Counted from the first letter of the stretch, positions 44,477 through 56,600 are shown. The stretch is 64,000 bases of DNA from Pyrenopolyporus hunteri (GCA_902806595.1 CADCXC010000003.1:310001-374000), one strand, 5' to 3'. Made by a program: numbers and translations. The notes: generated from the sequence alone by a model not told the origin.

Positions 44477-44893
44477 CTACTTCTCCTCCTCCTCTTCCTC
44501 CTCCTCCTCCTCCTCCTCCTCCTCTTCCTCTTCCTCTTCCTCTTCCTCTTCTTCTTCCTCCTCCTCTTCTTCTTTCTCCTTCTCCCTCTCTTTCTTTTCC
44601 TGTTCTAAATCCTCGCTTTTGCGTATAATTTCTCTTATAATATCTGTGAGTTCGTCGAGGTCATCTAGTGCCTCAACAATTCTGTCTTCACGCTCCGAAT
44701 CATCCATGGATACCGCTATAGCTCGCACTAAACGAAGTTCATTATGGCAGGCCCAGATTTCGACAAGGAAGTTTTCTAGATCCAATACTTGGCTGCTGTT
44801 CAGGATGCCATCCACGTCCTCTAGCTCATCGAGATAAAATTTGATCTCAGAAATCTTATCATATCCGGATCTTTCCAATTCTCCGCTGTCCAT
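44477..44893 (-). CDS. Small helical protein with a poly-glutamate tail
   Basis: 138 residues from the ATG of MDSGELERSG. The first ~95 residues are predicted helical from composition (ISEIKFYLDELEDVDGIL, then LENFLVEIWACHNELRLVRAIA, then LDDLDELTDIIREIIRKSEDL). The last 30 residues before a final Lys are all Glu, encoded by a mixed GAG/GAA run that is probably length-unstable. The helical part has the same spacing of hydrophobic blocks as the 96-residue protein encoded 0.7 kb away on the other strand. No family is recognised. Reality as a gene is supported by the non-random helical pattern only. Confidence 0.5.
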   Translation of the reverse strand: MDSGELERSGYDKISEIKFYLDELEDVDGILNSSQVLDLENFLVEIWACHNELRLVRAIAVSMDDSEREDRIVEALDDLDELTDIIREIIRKSEDLEQEKKEREKEKEEEEEEEEEEEEEEEEEEEEEEEEEEEEEEK

Positions 44894-45589
44894 GATGAAA
44901 GGCAATGTAGTTCAGATGATTTTACTATTGTCCCAAGGGAGAATATTAGAAATGTTCAGCAATTGAATATACAAAGGAGACTGTCCTAATACCGAGTTTA
45001 AATACCCGCCGCCTACCTGCTCATAGTTTATAACATGTTGTATCCTAGCTCGATAAGCACTCTGACAATGTCTGGACTCACGGCTAATGAAAAATTCTTA
45101 AATATGGTGCAACTAGAACTTTCGGTTATCGTGTCGCTATATGGTAACGTTCGTTAGTGTATCCACAACACATCCGACAGATGTCATAGTCGTCAGGCCC
45201 TAGTCACCGACAGCCTTAAGACACTGACTTCGCAATAAGTTTGAAGAGAATTAGGAGCATGGGACGCGATTGCGGTGCCCACGTAGTGGCGTTGCTGGAA
45301 TAGTTCAACTCGTCATGAGTCCATACAGAGACTTGCTATACTGGATCTTCAAGTTCCTCCATAGCTTAGACGGAGTCACTCATACTCATCAGGACAATAA
45401 CCTGAGTATTACATGAATAGCTCTTTTCCTTCCCTCTTGCAGTTGAGGGAGCAAACATTTAACATCGTTATCCCCAGCCATCTTACATCTCAACAACAAC
45501 TAAACATACTCACCACTTCATCCAAGACTTAGGAAAACTACTCCCTGCAATAGATTCTTGAAACAAAATTAGCCGGTATAACCTTCAAT
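44894..45589. promoter_or_regulatory. Divergent promoter region between two small genes
   Basis: 696 bp between start codons facing away from each other. The last ~120 bases upstream of 45590 are CA-rich (CATCTCAACAACAACTAAACA), typical of a fungal 5' UTR. Confidence 0.45.
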
Positions 45590-45880
45590 ATGAGCGCGGA
45601 ACTTCAGGAGATTTTCAGCGGGGTCTCAAATATAGATAGATGGGTCAGCCGACTCGACGTAGAGCGTGTGAGGCTCACAACTGAAGACATAACGAAGCTC
45701 AACGACGATCTCAACTGGTCTGTCCAGGCGCAAAATACGCTTCGTCTCGCAGCGTCGAGCGGGGATGCCGCGATGCTTCCTCAGGTTAATTACTACCTGG
45801 GTCGCCTGAACGCCCTTGGGATCCTTATGAGACACATCCTGAAGAGAAACCAGGAGTTGGTTGCGAGAGGAGGAAGCTAA
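45590..45880 (+). CDS. Small helical hypothetical protein
   Basis: 96 residues with a clean ATG after a CA-rich leader. It looks all-helical: LQEIFSGVSNIDRWVSRLDVE, then TEDITKLNDDL, then AQNTLRLAASSGD, then YYLGRLNALGILMRHILKRNQEL, in amphipathic order. No signal peptide, Cys or known motif. It aligns by pattern with the non-Glu part of the divergent gene at 44477, in particular LRLAASSGD...LNALGILMRHILKRNQEL against LRLVRAIAVSMDD...LDELTDIIREIIRKSEDL. This suggests an old inverted duplication. Function unknown. Confidence 0.55.
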   Translation: MSAELQEIFSGVSNIDRWVSRLDVERVRLTTEDITKLNDDLNWSVQAQNTLRLAASSGDAAMLPQVNYYLGRLNALGILMRHILKRNQELVARGGS

Positions 45881-46701
45881 ATTCGTGGGACATGGGTTGA
45901 ATCTCGAGCACTTGATGTCAGATTACGTTAGCATGATTTACCCTAAGTGCTGGGACCTAATCGAGACTACATCCTTACTTGAGAATTCACTGCCGAGGGA
46001 GCCATACATGAAGTAGGCAGACAATAGAGAAATCACTTAACCAATGTACCCCGAACTTGAGTGAAGTTGATGAATTATTTTCTCGTATTTCCCTTGGATG
46101 ATATTGCGGTGGTAATCGAAACCGAATCGCAAATCCCAGAGTCAGAGGCAGGTTAATGACTTCATCCGCCTGGATTGATTCGTACTGACATCTCCCGGAG
46201 GAATAGCTTTTAGGTCTAACGCGGAGGATACTTCTACGTCACTAACAGTGTGAGGTGAGTTTCGCCACTTTTAAAGGAAGCGTAACGGCCTATATCAAAA
46301 ACCCGACAAATAATACGTTGGCTATTAATAGAGAAATATATTGAGCGATGAGCAGTCCTCGGCCCCAAGTACTACGTACTTAACGAATGGACCTTAGACC
46401 GTTATATAGGTAGGTAGCCATCGATACCTATACGAGGGCGACTAGTGTACCCATTTTCTACAGAGCTACTGTATTTAAAAGGGTAGTCGAAACTAGCTTG
46501 CTATCTTGTAGGATTCGTAGCTACGCCTATGTAGCGGTCGCTATAGGCTTCGTCGTATTGGTAATATCCCTAGTATCAGGTTCTACATCTGCTGGTTCGG
46601 GGCTCTGCGGTTTAGCTACTATAAGGGTAGCATGGAAGTTTTCTCGCCGTGGCCTTTTGCACACATTAGCAAGAGACGTATACTGTTTAGGCGAATCATA
46701 C
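45881..46701. other. Intergenic region
   Basis: Convergent 3' ends of the small helical gene and the ten-exon MFS gene. A TAGGTAGGTA block is near 46408. No gene supported. Confidence 0.45.
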
Positions 46702-48594
46702 CTACAGAAGAAACTTCAAGTCGATGTACCGGAGAGTACAGGTCATTATGATGACCAAAACCCACAGGGCAATAGACGATTGCCAGCCATACTTGTCTTC
46801 TCTGAATTAGCATTGTTCATGTACCTGGTTGAGAGTATGGGTGGCGTACAATAAGGGGCCTGAACTGCAGGCCAGACGAGGACCTGGCTCCACGCTGAGA
46901 CAGCATAGTACGTTGCAATGGCAATTCCGACAATGAGCGTCCTCGCCTCCGGGTCCTGTGGCAATCTATATACCAAATTGTCAATTCTACATCTTAAAGA
47001 ACCCGTACGCGTTCGGACATTTGAACTTACAGGTCGGATAGCCAAGCTAAAATTAGAGGCGCGGTCCCTAAGGTGAGATATGAGATGAAGTAACTAGCGT
47101 ATGCGGTCGCTAATGGTGTCGTATCTGGATGAGAGGTCCAGATACTCATGGCAATACACGGAATAAGGCCGATAACAGCTGCGTAAGTCTAATTTAGAAA
47201 AATTATTTGCCGGTTTTGACGGATGATCCCATACCTTGTGCTACAATCAAGGTCCATCGTGTCCTCAGAAGGTCAGAGAGAATAGCCCAGATCCAGACTA
47301 TGTATCCAGTTAGCTTAGCTACAGAGGAGCTGGGTTTACATACCAAATACGACGTTGACGGCGCTGCCACCTATCGGAATCGCGTTGACCTGAGACGTGG
47401 ACCACACCGGCGTACCATCGGGGCGCTTCAAACTCTTTAAGAATAGGTTGAAGTAGGAGTATCCCCAGGGTGCAAGAACTGTCGCTATGTACATAACCGG
47501 AATAAAATAGGTCACCCAGTTGGCGAATGTGCGTCTAAACTTCGTAAGATTCGGTCAAGATATCGGAGGGGGCCGGGGCAAATCACATACTTAGCACCAG
47601 CCCAAGTCATTTTCTTCGGTTCGGCCCGGCCGTGACGTTCCAAGCGCTCCATTGCCAGTTGAGCATGCTCTCTCTTAAACCAGAATGCTCTGGGGTTGAT
47701 GCGATTAGGTAGATCAGGCAACAAGAAGAAGCCTAGGCAGCCTACAACCACTGTCATGACCCCGTTTATGATGAATAACCAGCGCCACCCCGCCAGGCCG
47801 TGTGCGTCGTGAAGAGTGTTGATTATGGCGACTTGTAACGCTCCGGACATCATAGAACCAATTGCTTGGCAGGAATGGTAGAATCCCATTCGCTTTGCGA
47901 GTTCCGACGGCGTGTACCAATACACTGCATGTTAAACGAAGTAAGCACCTGTAATAATACCAGCGTGGTGCGGGGACTGACTGAAAAGCGTCATCATTCC
48001 CGGCCAAGCTGAACTCTCGCAGAGCCCAAGGAAAACGCGAAGAATGTAGACCTGCTTCGCATTCTGAACAAGGGCAATGAGGCCAGTTATCACGCCCCAG
48101 CATATCTCTAATCCGGACAGCCAGTAACTTGGCCGTACATACGTTAAGATGATCTGGGATGGGATTAACATGATGCAATATGCGATACTGAAGTATGTAG
48201 TGAAGCTTGTGGTAATAATCAGTATTGTTTCAGACACTGGATCTCGAGTTAGGCGTTAACTTACTAGTTAAGCTCATTGCCGTATAAGGCGAGATCTTCT
48301 TTCATCCCCGACACATATGCATTGTTAATATTTTGCTGGTCGAGGTCTTCAGGGAAATTAGAGCTGTTATTGATATTTTATTCATGATTGAAGCGATTGA
48401 ATGGGAAACTTACATTTGATGACTGGAAATGGATATTTACGTTAGCCTATTGTGCCTCTTACGAATGGGCCGGGGAACCAACCTTGAGACACGCACCCGA
48501 AGGTCATAAGGAAGATATCCAACCTTCGGACAAGATCACGCTCCTCCGGCGTCCGCTCATGGCGCTGAGCGAATGCTACTCGGTCGAAACTCAT
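46702..48594 (-). CDS. MFS transporter of the Dal5/allantoate permease type, ten exons
   Basis: Exons 48594..48483, 48422..48414, 48346..48265, 48205..47982, 47924..47591, 47534..47344, 47297..47235, 47178..47031, 46965..46850 and 46796..46702; 457 residues. Every junction is GT-AG, introns are 46-67 nt, and all ten phases close. Key motifs only appear after splicing: GCVSQVIKYLDQQNINNAYV (helix 1, with a 9-nt exon inside it), YGNELNYFTTYFSIAYCIML (helix 2), VFLGLCESSAWPGMMTLF, GWRWLFIINGVMTVVVG, DPEARTLIVGIAIATYYAVS and QAPYYKYGWQSS near the end. These match the anion:cation symporter group (allantoate, nicotinate, pantothenate-type substrates). It is a plasma membrane importer by family; substrate uncertain. 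The first Met may lie further upstream, since the frame is open to an upstream CAG. Confidence 0.84.
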
Positions 48595-48952
48595 ATTTCG
48601 CGTGTCCTGAATGTAGATATAACTGACAGGAACGAGAGAACTACGGCGTCACACAAGTTGGGGATCTCCTCATTGATATACTTGCATCTCTTATCTTCGG
48701 CTAACCCCGCTCGCTCATGGCTGTTGTGGTCAGGGATACTTCACGATCTAACTCCCTATCCGGTGTCTAGTCCAATTAGTCCACCCAGAATAGGAAGAAA
48801 CGGCCTCTCGAGTTATAAAATGCCTACGGCAATACGGCTCGGTTAGGAGGTTTAGTGCTCGATTATAAACTTGCTTGGATGTCACTAAGCGTCCGCTCAT
48901 CGCACAGATTTCTCCCTTTCTGTTTTCGAAATACACGCGTAGCTCAAGAATA

Positions 48953-49573
48953 TCATCCGCAAGCAGACCTGCACTCCGCCAATGTTGGTTGTATCAAAAG
49001 TGGTATGCTTTCATTCTTTAGAGTGTACGAACACAAATCATTCTCATCGCATCCGCCGTCTAAGTCGCGCCCGAGCTCGACGCGAGTGCTTCCTCCAAGC
49101 AGCTTGTACATGTCGGTCCCATACGCTCGTAGGTTGTAGGCCAGCGTAAAAGAGAGAAGGATGGAATGGACGGGCTCGTCGTAGATCTGGAGGATTGTTA
49201 TGTTCCAGTCGGCGCGTGTTGAGCCCGATACCGTTGCGGCACAAGTATCCTTGGTGTTTCCGTATGGTGTTTTGTCGTCGATTGCCCAATGCACCACGCA
49301 CTCAGCTGTGCTGTTGCTGAAGACGACGTAACCGCCTCCTGACGCGTGTGGTGCTGGTCCCGCCGGAATTAAGCTGGGATTCGCGATTGTGAGCTCCAGA
49401 CTAGTGGCGTTGGGGCCATACGGGCCAACGCGAGGGTTGTGTGCGCGGAGGGAGGAAATTTCCCAAGGTTTAAGAGGATACCATGGAGGTAAAGGGGGAT
49501 CTTCCGAAGCCACTGTATTAGATTGGGACAGGAGGCCCGTGATAAGAACGGGAACTGAATTGCGGAGTCTCAT
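48953..49573 (-). CDS. Secreted hypothetical protein with six cysteines
   Basis: 206 residues, intronless as read. The N-terminus (MRLRNSVPVLITGLLSQSNTVAS) resembles a short signal peptide, followed by a Pro/Trp-rich stretch (PPLPPWYPLKPWEISSL). The rest is a polar domain with N-x-[ST] sites and six Cys in the second half (ECVVHW, DTCAAT, GGCDENDLC, ECRSACG), enough for three disulfides. The layout resembles small secreted fungal proteins that often act at the plant surface, but no family was recognised, so an effector role is only a guess. The hydrophobic core of the signal sequence is weak. Confidence 0.6.
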   Translation of the reverse strand: MRLRNSVPVLITGLLSQSNTVASEDPPLPPWYPLKPWEISSLRAHNPRVGPYGPNATSLELTIANPSLIPAGPAPHASGGGYVVFSNSTAECVVHWAIDDKTPYGNTKDTCAATVSGSTRADWNITILQIYDEPVHSILLSFTLAYNLRAYGTDMYKLLGGSTRVELGRDLDGGCDENDLCSYTLKNESIPLLIQPTLAECRSACG

Positions 49574-51664
49574 ACTGTTTTATTCTTCACGAAGCTTGGC
49601 GTTTGAAACACTAGATCTTCCTGTTCGGGACAGATATAGGCACCAAGCTTTGCGCTGGAGAAAAGTGATTTATTCTTGAGAACCAGGCTATATAAATATG
49701 TGTTTTGATGACAGCCGACGAGAATAATAATAAGTATTATGAGTGAAGGTAACGTTGAATAACAATGTGGTAGCAGTAAGTCCGAGGCCTTCCTGTTCAC
49801 GCAGAATAATAGGCCATTTCTTTATATAGAATCTCGTGTTGCTGTGGTTTATGTCGGCTAAACGCAGGCGCTCGTAACCAAGCGGGTATATACAAAATCG
49901 AGTTTCTCTTCCTCTTTACGCCGTCGTACGATTTGACTTCGAGGACTCTTGAGGTGGATGTTCTTCATCCAATTAAATTGTATTTCTTTTTAGTTGTAAC
50001 ATGCCTTAGCCCATCGAAATATTGCGATAGTGTTGAATCTTGGGTACATTTGACTGGGAGACCATTAATGAATAATATTCGTTCAAAACGGTCATACAAG
50101 GGAATACGGATGTGGCTTTCAAAAGTTTTGTCTATACTAGAAAAATCCACCAGCTGCCACATCATTTTGTCAGTGCGGTATCAGTTGGCGTGTTTTCGAA
50201 AAGATAATAGGGCTATTATCTAAGGCTAAAATTTTAGGATATCTACTAAATCTGAGTGGATACGCGTTGAATTATAGCGGGTATTTATTAAAATTTAGCG
50301 TATATAATATGGTGGTTGTTATCTTAAGACGGAACGGCTGGCATGTAGCTGTAGAAATAGTATGACGGCTGGCTAATATTTTTGGTATGGATAGAATTTT
50401 TGAAAGCTGTATCTGTAGGGGATTGTTATTTACTCAGCGAGGTACCTAATATAATCCAATGCCCGACCTCGACGTCGGTATCCAAAGCGTGCAAAGACAC
50501 TACTATATTCTCGAAATCTCATCGACGACTTTTTCCTCGACGCGTGATTTACATGAAAACTCCACCGTAGATGCTCACCAGCCTCGGCAACCTAGGTAAG
50601 TAGGAAAGCTGTCAATAAGTTGCTAATGGACACGATTTATGAACAGGTTCATGTAAGGACCATTTATCTTCCAACAAGAGAAGTAACTCCTATGCCCCAA
50701 TGCCGTCTTACTTATACGCGCTGAGCTCTGAGAGACATACATAGGTCGGTAGGTACCTAATAGTTAGGAGGCGCCTATAGTACCCACTATGTTTCAGTGG
50801 GGTACTTGCTATATCCTGGGGTATTTAGCTGCCAAGGTCTGGCCAATCCATTAAAGTACTGTGCCTATATTGTGCCTATATTGTGCCTAGCCTCCACTAT
50901 CTTCTAGCAGATGGCATACCACATACTACCTACCTAATTATACCTGACGGCAACCCCTTAATATCGTCAGAAATGTCGATTGCATCTTCCGTACATTACC
51001 ACGCGATATTATTTTACCTTACCTAGGTACCTATCTTAGGTAATTAAAGACAATAAATCGAAACCTCACCTTTAAAGTGACCCAAGTACCCAAATACTTA
51101 AGTCCATAAGAATTCCAATCTCACCATGTCCCCCTCCACGGACAACCCGGGCTTACGTTATCCCCGGGCCACATAACCGCCGTAGTATTTACCTAGCGAG
51201 CAGTTTCAGGTAGTAGGCATAGCTCGACTCTTCGACCCTCCCTCTATCTAGATGATTAATCTTAGTCTCCGTCAAACCTAGCACTAGGCATAAGCCTGGA
51301 AATTCTGAGTCGGCTTAACTCGGAAAAGTAGTCTACGAACAAACTCCGAGTGGCCGGTAAATTCAACGACTGAGTCCGAAACGATGCCGCTCGTCTACCT
51401 GGCCTGCTTCTTTCTTCTTTCTGGGACTCACGAAACTCATCGTAGTCCACGTCATGATTCAAACGAATGAACACGCGGAAATAGAGTTAAGCCCTTCATT
51501 TAAGTCCATCGTTAAAACCGCGTACGGTTTTCTTCTATCATGTATATAATTGTCGTGATGTCCAGAGCGAAAAGTCGTGTTGAATAGGGGCCAAGACAGG
51601 CAGAGAAGGAGCATCACGGAGAAGTCATCTTCAAGAAATATATTAGATATATCTTACACCCAAA
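49574..51664. other. Long AT-rich intergenic region (2.1 kb)
   Basis: 49930-50330 is AT-rich and contains ATTATAGCGGGTATTTATTA and TTTAGCGTATATAATATGG, similar to arms of the inverted-repeat elements; it may be a decayed copy. Reading frames of 60-96 codons here lack motifs. ATATTGTGCCT is repeated near 50868-50895, and TACCTACCTAATTATACCT and ACCTTACCTAGGTACCTAT occur near 50928 and 51017. Confidence 0.4.
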
Positions 51665-52636
51665 ATGCGATCCCATGAACATGCCCTCATCGGGGCAGCT
51701 AAGAACATCCCAGTTAACTCTGCCACTCCTGTTTTCTCTTTCAGTCCCATTGTTCTACCCTTCCCAGACAGGCCCGTTAACCTAGACCTGAAAGTTACGG
51801 CTCCATCTACCGGCAGCGGCCTTGCTGTAATCATCCTCTCGCACGGTCAAGGCTGGAGCAATAATCTAAACTCCTTGGAAGGATACACGCCCCTTGCCGA
51901 ATTCTGGGCTGCCCACGGGTTCGTGGTTATCCAGCCCACACACCTATCTTCCAATTCGCTCAAAATTCCCGCCCCGACGGGCCGAGAGTGGCACTGGCAG
52001 GACCGCGCCAAGGACGTTGTTCGAATCCTTGACCACCTCGAAGTCATTGAGGAGGCTGTCCCGGGGCTTAAAGGACGACTGGACAAGACCAAAATTGCCG
52101 TAGCGGGGCACTCGCTCGGCGCCTGGACCGCAAGCCTGCTCCTAGGTGTTACAAACACTGATCCGCGCGATGGAACGGTTGTGAAAGCTTTCGATAAGCG
52201 CATCAAGGCGGGTGTAGTGCTCGTAGGTGTTGGAAATGGGGGGTCCGACCTTTCCGACGAGGGGCGCGATAGAATCCCTTTCTACGGACCTGACTTCAGT
52301 GGGATGTCCACTCCCGCACTCATCGTCTGCGGGGACGAGGATATCAGCCCGCATCTGACAATTCGCGGTGCTGATTGGCATGCGGATAGCTATCACTTCT
52401 CTCCGGGCCCCAAAGACTTGCTTTGGATAAAAGGGGGGAAGCATGCCCTTGGAGGTGTCAGCGGGTGGGACGTAGGGGAGACGAAGGACGAGAGCCCCGA
52501 ACGTCTGGGGACGGTTCAGAGAATGACGTTGGCGTATCTAAGGAGCGCGCTTTACGAGGGAGATAAATCTTGGGAGGAGGCCTGCGGTGCATTGAAGAAG
52601 CTTGAACAGCTAGGGACGGTCGAGAGCAAGCAGTGA
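51665..52636 (+). CDS. Alpha/beta hydrolase, chlorophyllase/PAF-acetylhydrolase-like
   Basis: Intronless, 323 residues, with no clear signal peptide. An early strand VIILSHGQGWSNN carries the oxyanion-hole HG motif (about residue 60). The nucleophile elbow is AVAGHSLGAW (Ser150). The acid is probably in IVCGDEDIS, and the histidine in GGKHALGG. The GF-VVIQPTHL segment following FWAAHG is typical of the chlorophyllase-like and PAF-acetylhydrolase II-like group. It likely hydrolyses an ester; the substrate cannot be named from the sequence. Cytosolic by prediction. Confidence 0.83.
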   Translation: MRSHEHALIGAAKNIPVNSATPVFSFSPIVLPFPDRPVNLDLKVTAPSTGSGLAVIILSHGQGWSNNLNSLEGYTPLAEFWAAHGFVVIQPTHLSSNSLKIPAPTGREWHWQDRAKDVVRILDHLEVIEEAVPGLKGRLDKTKIAVAGHSLGAWTASLLLGVTNTDPRDGTVVKAFDKRIKAGVVLVGVGNGGSDLSDEGRDRIPFYGPDFSGMSTPALIVCGDEDISPHLTIRGADWHADSYHFSPGPKDLLWIKGGKHALGGVSGWDVGETKDESPERLGTVQRMTLAYLRSALYEGDKSWEEACGALKKLEQLGTVESKQ

Positions 52637-53683
52637 AGATCGAGAGGACGCGAGGCTCTCATAGGATCCGTTAGATATTTCTGTGAGCTTGAGACTGTAT
52701 CTAACGGATAGTTGTAACTCCTACCGCGTTATTCGCTTGTCTATTTTGAAAACCCACCCCACTTTATTCCTCCCACATACTCTTAGCAGATCCTATAGCT
52801 AAAGGTTCTTTTTGGCGGGGTCTTTCGCGCGGTATCTTATAGGATGGAGTTTTCGGGTGTGTACTGAGTCGACGTCCCCAAGGACAACTTTCATCGGTAT
52901 TCTACAGTTCGAGGAGAAGGTGGTGGTCAATCGCGTTACGGAAAGGCTAAAGGCTCAGAAGCGGCTAAATGGCGACGAGACTCGGGGCGGAAAGGTCGCG
53001 ATGATGCCTAGCGAAAACCCGGATCACGGCAGATTTCCTGTCAGCGTTACTATTCCTGCAAGAACCATGATCGCAGAGTTGGGAGCCTATGCTCTAGAAT
53101 AAGCCCGTATAAACATATCAAACGGCAAGGTAAACTGGGCACATGATGATTTCATGCCGCCTAGAAAGGGGGTATCATAGTTGGCGCCTAATCCGTGAAG
53201 GTCCAGTGGCATCTCACTGTTTTGTGTGAGGGGAAAGTTTTTGGCGTATACGTTTAACGGCATGATTCCGGCTGCGCCAATGAGAATAAAGAACCAAGGG
53301 CGAGATTGTCTAGGCGAATATGAGAGTATCACGACGTGACCTTGCTCTCATGAAATTGGCATAATATATTCCCATTCTCCGGTCAGGGGAGAACTAAGTG
53401 GAATAGAAGATATTCATCGTGAAAATTACGGGACATAACCCCGTGGCCAAATCTGTGAGGGCTATGCACTCACTTCTCTTAATTTTGCGTGTGAATCGCG
53501 GCCCCCGTGACGTGTTAGTATCGCTTTGCTTTTCCCCGAGCCATCCGATCCTTGCCAGCGCAGTCTCCAGCGCCGATGAAACATGGTATCTATCCTTCAT
53601 GCTCCGAGAAGAGAAACCCAGGAACAGCACTATGACCCGTAACAACCACGGGTAACTAAGGTGTAGAGTCATCTCAGTTCCGT
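52637..53683. other. Convergent intergenic region (1 kb)
   Basis: Lies between the hydrolase and FHIP genes. Several 70-96 codon frames occur on both strands, but none has a domain or a convincing intron link. Confidence 0.4.
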
Positions 53684-56600
53684 CTAAGCAAACCTAACTT
53701 CATTGAATAGTCCCGCACGGACTTGGACTAAGCTCGCCAGTTCCAGCACGAACTGTTGATATATGATGACGTTTGTGAGGATGTGCGATACCGAAGCGGT
53801 CTTGATCTCGGCTGGGGATTCGGGAGGTGTCGGCGCAATGGACCGTCGGTCTGAGATATCACTTGCATCGTCGAGGCTTTGATCTACCGAGACGTCTACC
53901 TGCTCCTTATTCTCATTATTCTGTTCTTCTTCAGTTTCCGCGGAAAGATTAGAGGTCTTCGACTCAAAATTCAATGGAATTGGCTCGACTTTTTGAGGCG
54001 GTAAACTGACTTGCTGAGCCAATATTCTCTGGTCGTCTGCCGTAAACGTAGCGGCCTGACTAGCCACCGGACTGTCCGTCCCGGAATGATGGCTTCCAGG
54101 CGAGAATGACCGAGCTACTCCGCTCTTACTTGGATCGTCATAGTTCAAAGGGAACTCCTTTGGGGGTAGCATTGATTTTGGAGGGGGTGACGCGAATCCA
54201 TATCCACCCGAGCCCGTACTCGAGCCTCGCATTGTTTCCTTCCGCCCACGCGGGCTGCTTGATCGGCTTGGACTTCCGAACTCGGACAATATTCTCTGCG
54301 CAAAACCCTCAAGCGCACTAGGCCGCGCTGGCGACTCTGCACGGGAACCATCCTGGCTTGTCTGGTCTGGTATAGAGGCATTCGCGGTAGAGTTTGGCCA
54401 AAAGGTCTGGTTTACGGTAACCGCGTCAGCAGTGTTGAAAGCCTCACGGCGTTGTTGGAGAAGCTCTTCGAATCTAAGCACCGAGCCTCGAAAATAATCA
54501 ACTTGGTCGGCAAGAGACTCGAGGACGGTAAGTATCCGAGGTAGCGTCGACGACTGCCAGACAGGCCAGCGGCGGCACCTCGCAATCGCCCGCAACTTTT
54601 CACTCTCGGCAAATGACGCAGACCCTGGGTCCGGGAGTGTGGATGCGGGTTCGTCGGCATCCTCATCGTACGAATATTTCTTTGGATGGCGCATAAGCCA
54701 ACCCTCCACGGACATATACCCGCACACTGCCAGGTCTAGGATGGTCTCTGTAGCAGACAGATTCATCTCGACGGGATTAACAAAGAAAGACTCGAGGATA
54801 TCTAGGATGCTGTTCCAAAGAGGGTCGTCCGCACTAAGAGTATGGGGCGGGACATCACCGGGTGCCCCAGGCAGACTATCCGCGATTACCGGTAGTTTAT
54901 GGTTATTTGAAGAAAGTTTTGGGGTGACAAGTTTGAGAGAGCATGGGTGGCCCTCTACACGGGCCATGCTATCTTTCAAGATATTCTCGTATATCTCGTC
55001 GAAATTATCCTGTCCGCCGACAGACCCGGCTAGAGTGGTAAGGAATTCAACTTCCTGTTGGTGCCCACCCACAGTCCTCCGCGAAGCATCGTTATTCAAG
55101 ATAACTTGGGTCTGCAGGAGGGTTGTTATTGCGTACCGGTGATGCCGCTTAAGTATCGCCGCCACAAGCTGAAGCGTAACACAGACAGTCTGCTGATTAT
55201 GAGATTTAATGCATGAGCGAATCAAATCGACCAGATTAAAGAGTAGGGGTGTATAACTAGGTTCGACTTTAGTGGCCATCATGCTCGCGAGGTCCATAGA
55301 CTTTCGCTTTCGCGCAGCACTGACAGACGGTTCGGCGTCAGACGGGCTCGGCGACTCGGCGTCAGGGAGAGCTAGAAGGTAGTGAAGAATAAGGTTGATC
55401 ATGTCAGGATGGTCCAAAGCTTCCAATATGCGTCGAAGGTAAGTTAAAACGGCCACCGACGAGCCCCCATCGACGTCAGAAGACTCTAGAAGCGAAGGGT
55501 ACCTTTAGCGAGTTAGCTTTGGGACGGTCGCGGACTAGCCTTCGAGCTCACAGTAATTGTTGTAGAAAAATAACCTGGAAATGCTCCAGGAGCGTGGACT
55601 TGACCTCCACCGATCGACAGTGGTTAAGAACATCCTGCCAGAATAGCAGGTGTGAAAGAAAGGTCTCCAAGTGGAGTTGAAAGTCCGGATCGCAAGAACT
55701 GACGATTTCAAAGGTTGATGTGGGATGTTGATAATCGGACAAAGCAAGAATCGGGGGCAGGTTCTCTGGAGGGTGGTCGATAACAAGCTTTCGGCTGAGC
55801 TGGCTATATAACGCGCCAAGTCCAGTAGCCATCAGGGTCGAAAGATCACTCTCTACTATCCACTGCTCCAAGGCGACGGACGAGGAGGCGGCTTCGATGA
55901 TGTATAATAGGCCGGTCCGAGCGAAGTCACCGACTTTCCCGTCGTGGTGTATATAATCCATCAGCAAATAGAAGAGAGGAAAGTCCTGCTTCTGCGTCCT
56001 CCCCGCAAACCTTTCCCTCTCGTCCGTAGTCTTCTCATCGTTCGCATGGCCGTCGGCATTGGACTTGAACCAGGCGGAGAGGATGCGAGGCTCGAGTCGG
56101 ATCTTGGTAGTAATATTAAAGGCTAACTCGACAACCCTAGCCTCGGTATCGGGGCTTAATCGAATACTATTCGGCCCCGTTATACGAACAAGAAGGTTCG
56201 TCAGACTCTCGGAGAAGGACTCGCTTTCGACGAAAGCCTCCTCCTCGCTCTCGATAAGGGTAGCGAAGAACAGAACAGCCTCTTTTATAATCCACTCGTT
56301 ATACGACGACGTCGCTATCTTAGCGATCGGGATGTAGATGCGTTTGGTGGCGGAGAAGGAGACACAAGGATGCGGTAGCGGTCGGCGGGACTCATCGGCG
56401 AGGATATTGGTAAGGCCCTGGAGACGGATCTCGATATTCTGGGCGGCATCTTCGTCTCGAGCTAGGTTGGAGCAGTTCCGCCATATTTGCTGGGGCAAGG
56501 AATTAGTCTCGGGAACAGGGAAGAGGAGTTGTCGTAAGAGGGAAGCGGTCGCTGCGAGCTCACTAGGAGTTGGCTGTATTCCTTCTCGAATCGTTGTCGG

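Noticed and set aside
44437..44628. Proline/leucine-rich open reading frame on the plus strand
   Set aside because: It is the antisense of the GAG/GAA run that encodes poly-glutamate.
46702..48594. MFS pseudogene broken by stops
   Set aside because: Nine GT-AG introns with correct phases restore a single uninterrupted 457-residue frame with all family motifs.
49933..50223. Retrotransposon coding remnant
   Set aside because: AT-rich frames on both strands, but no reverse transcriptase, integrase or protease motif could be found.
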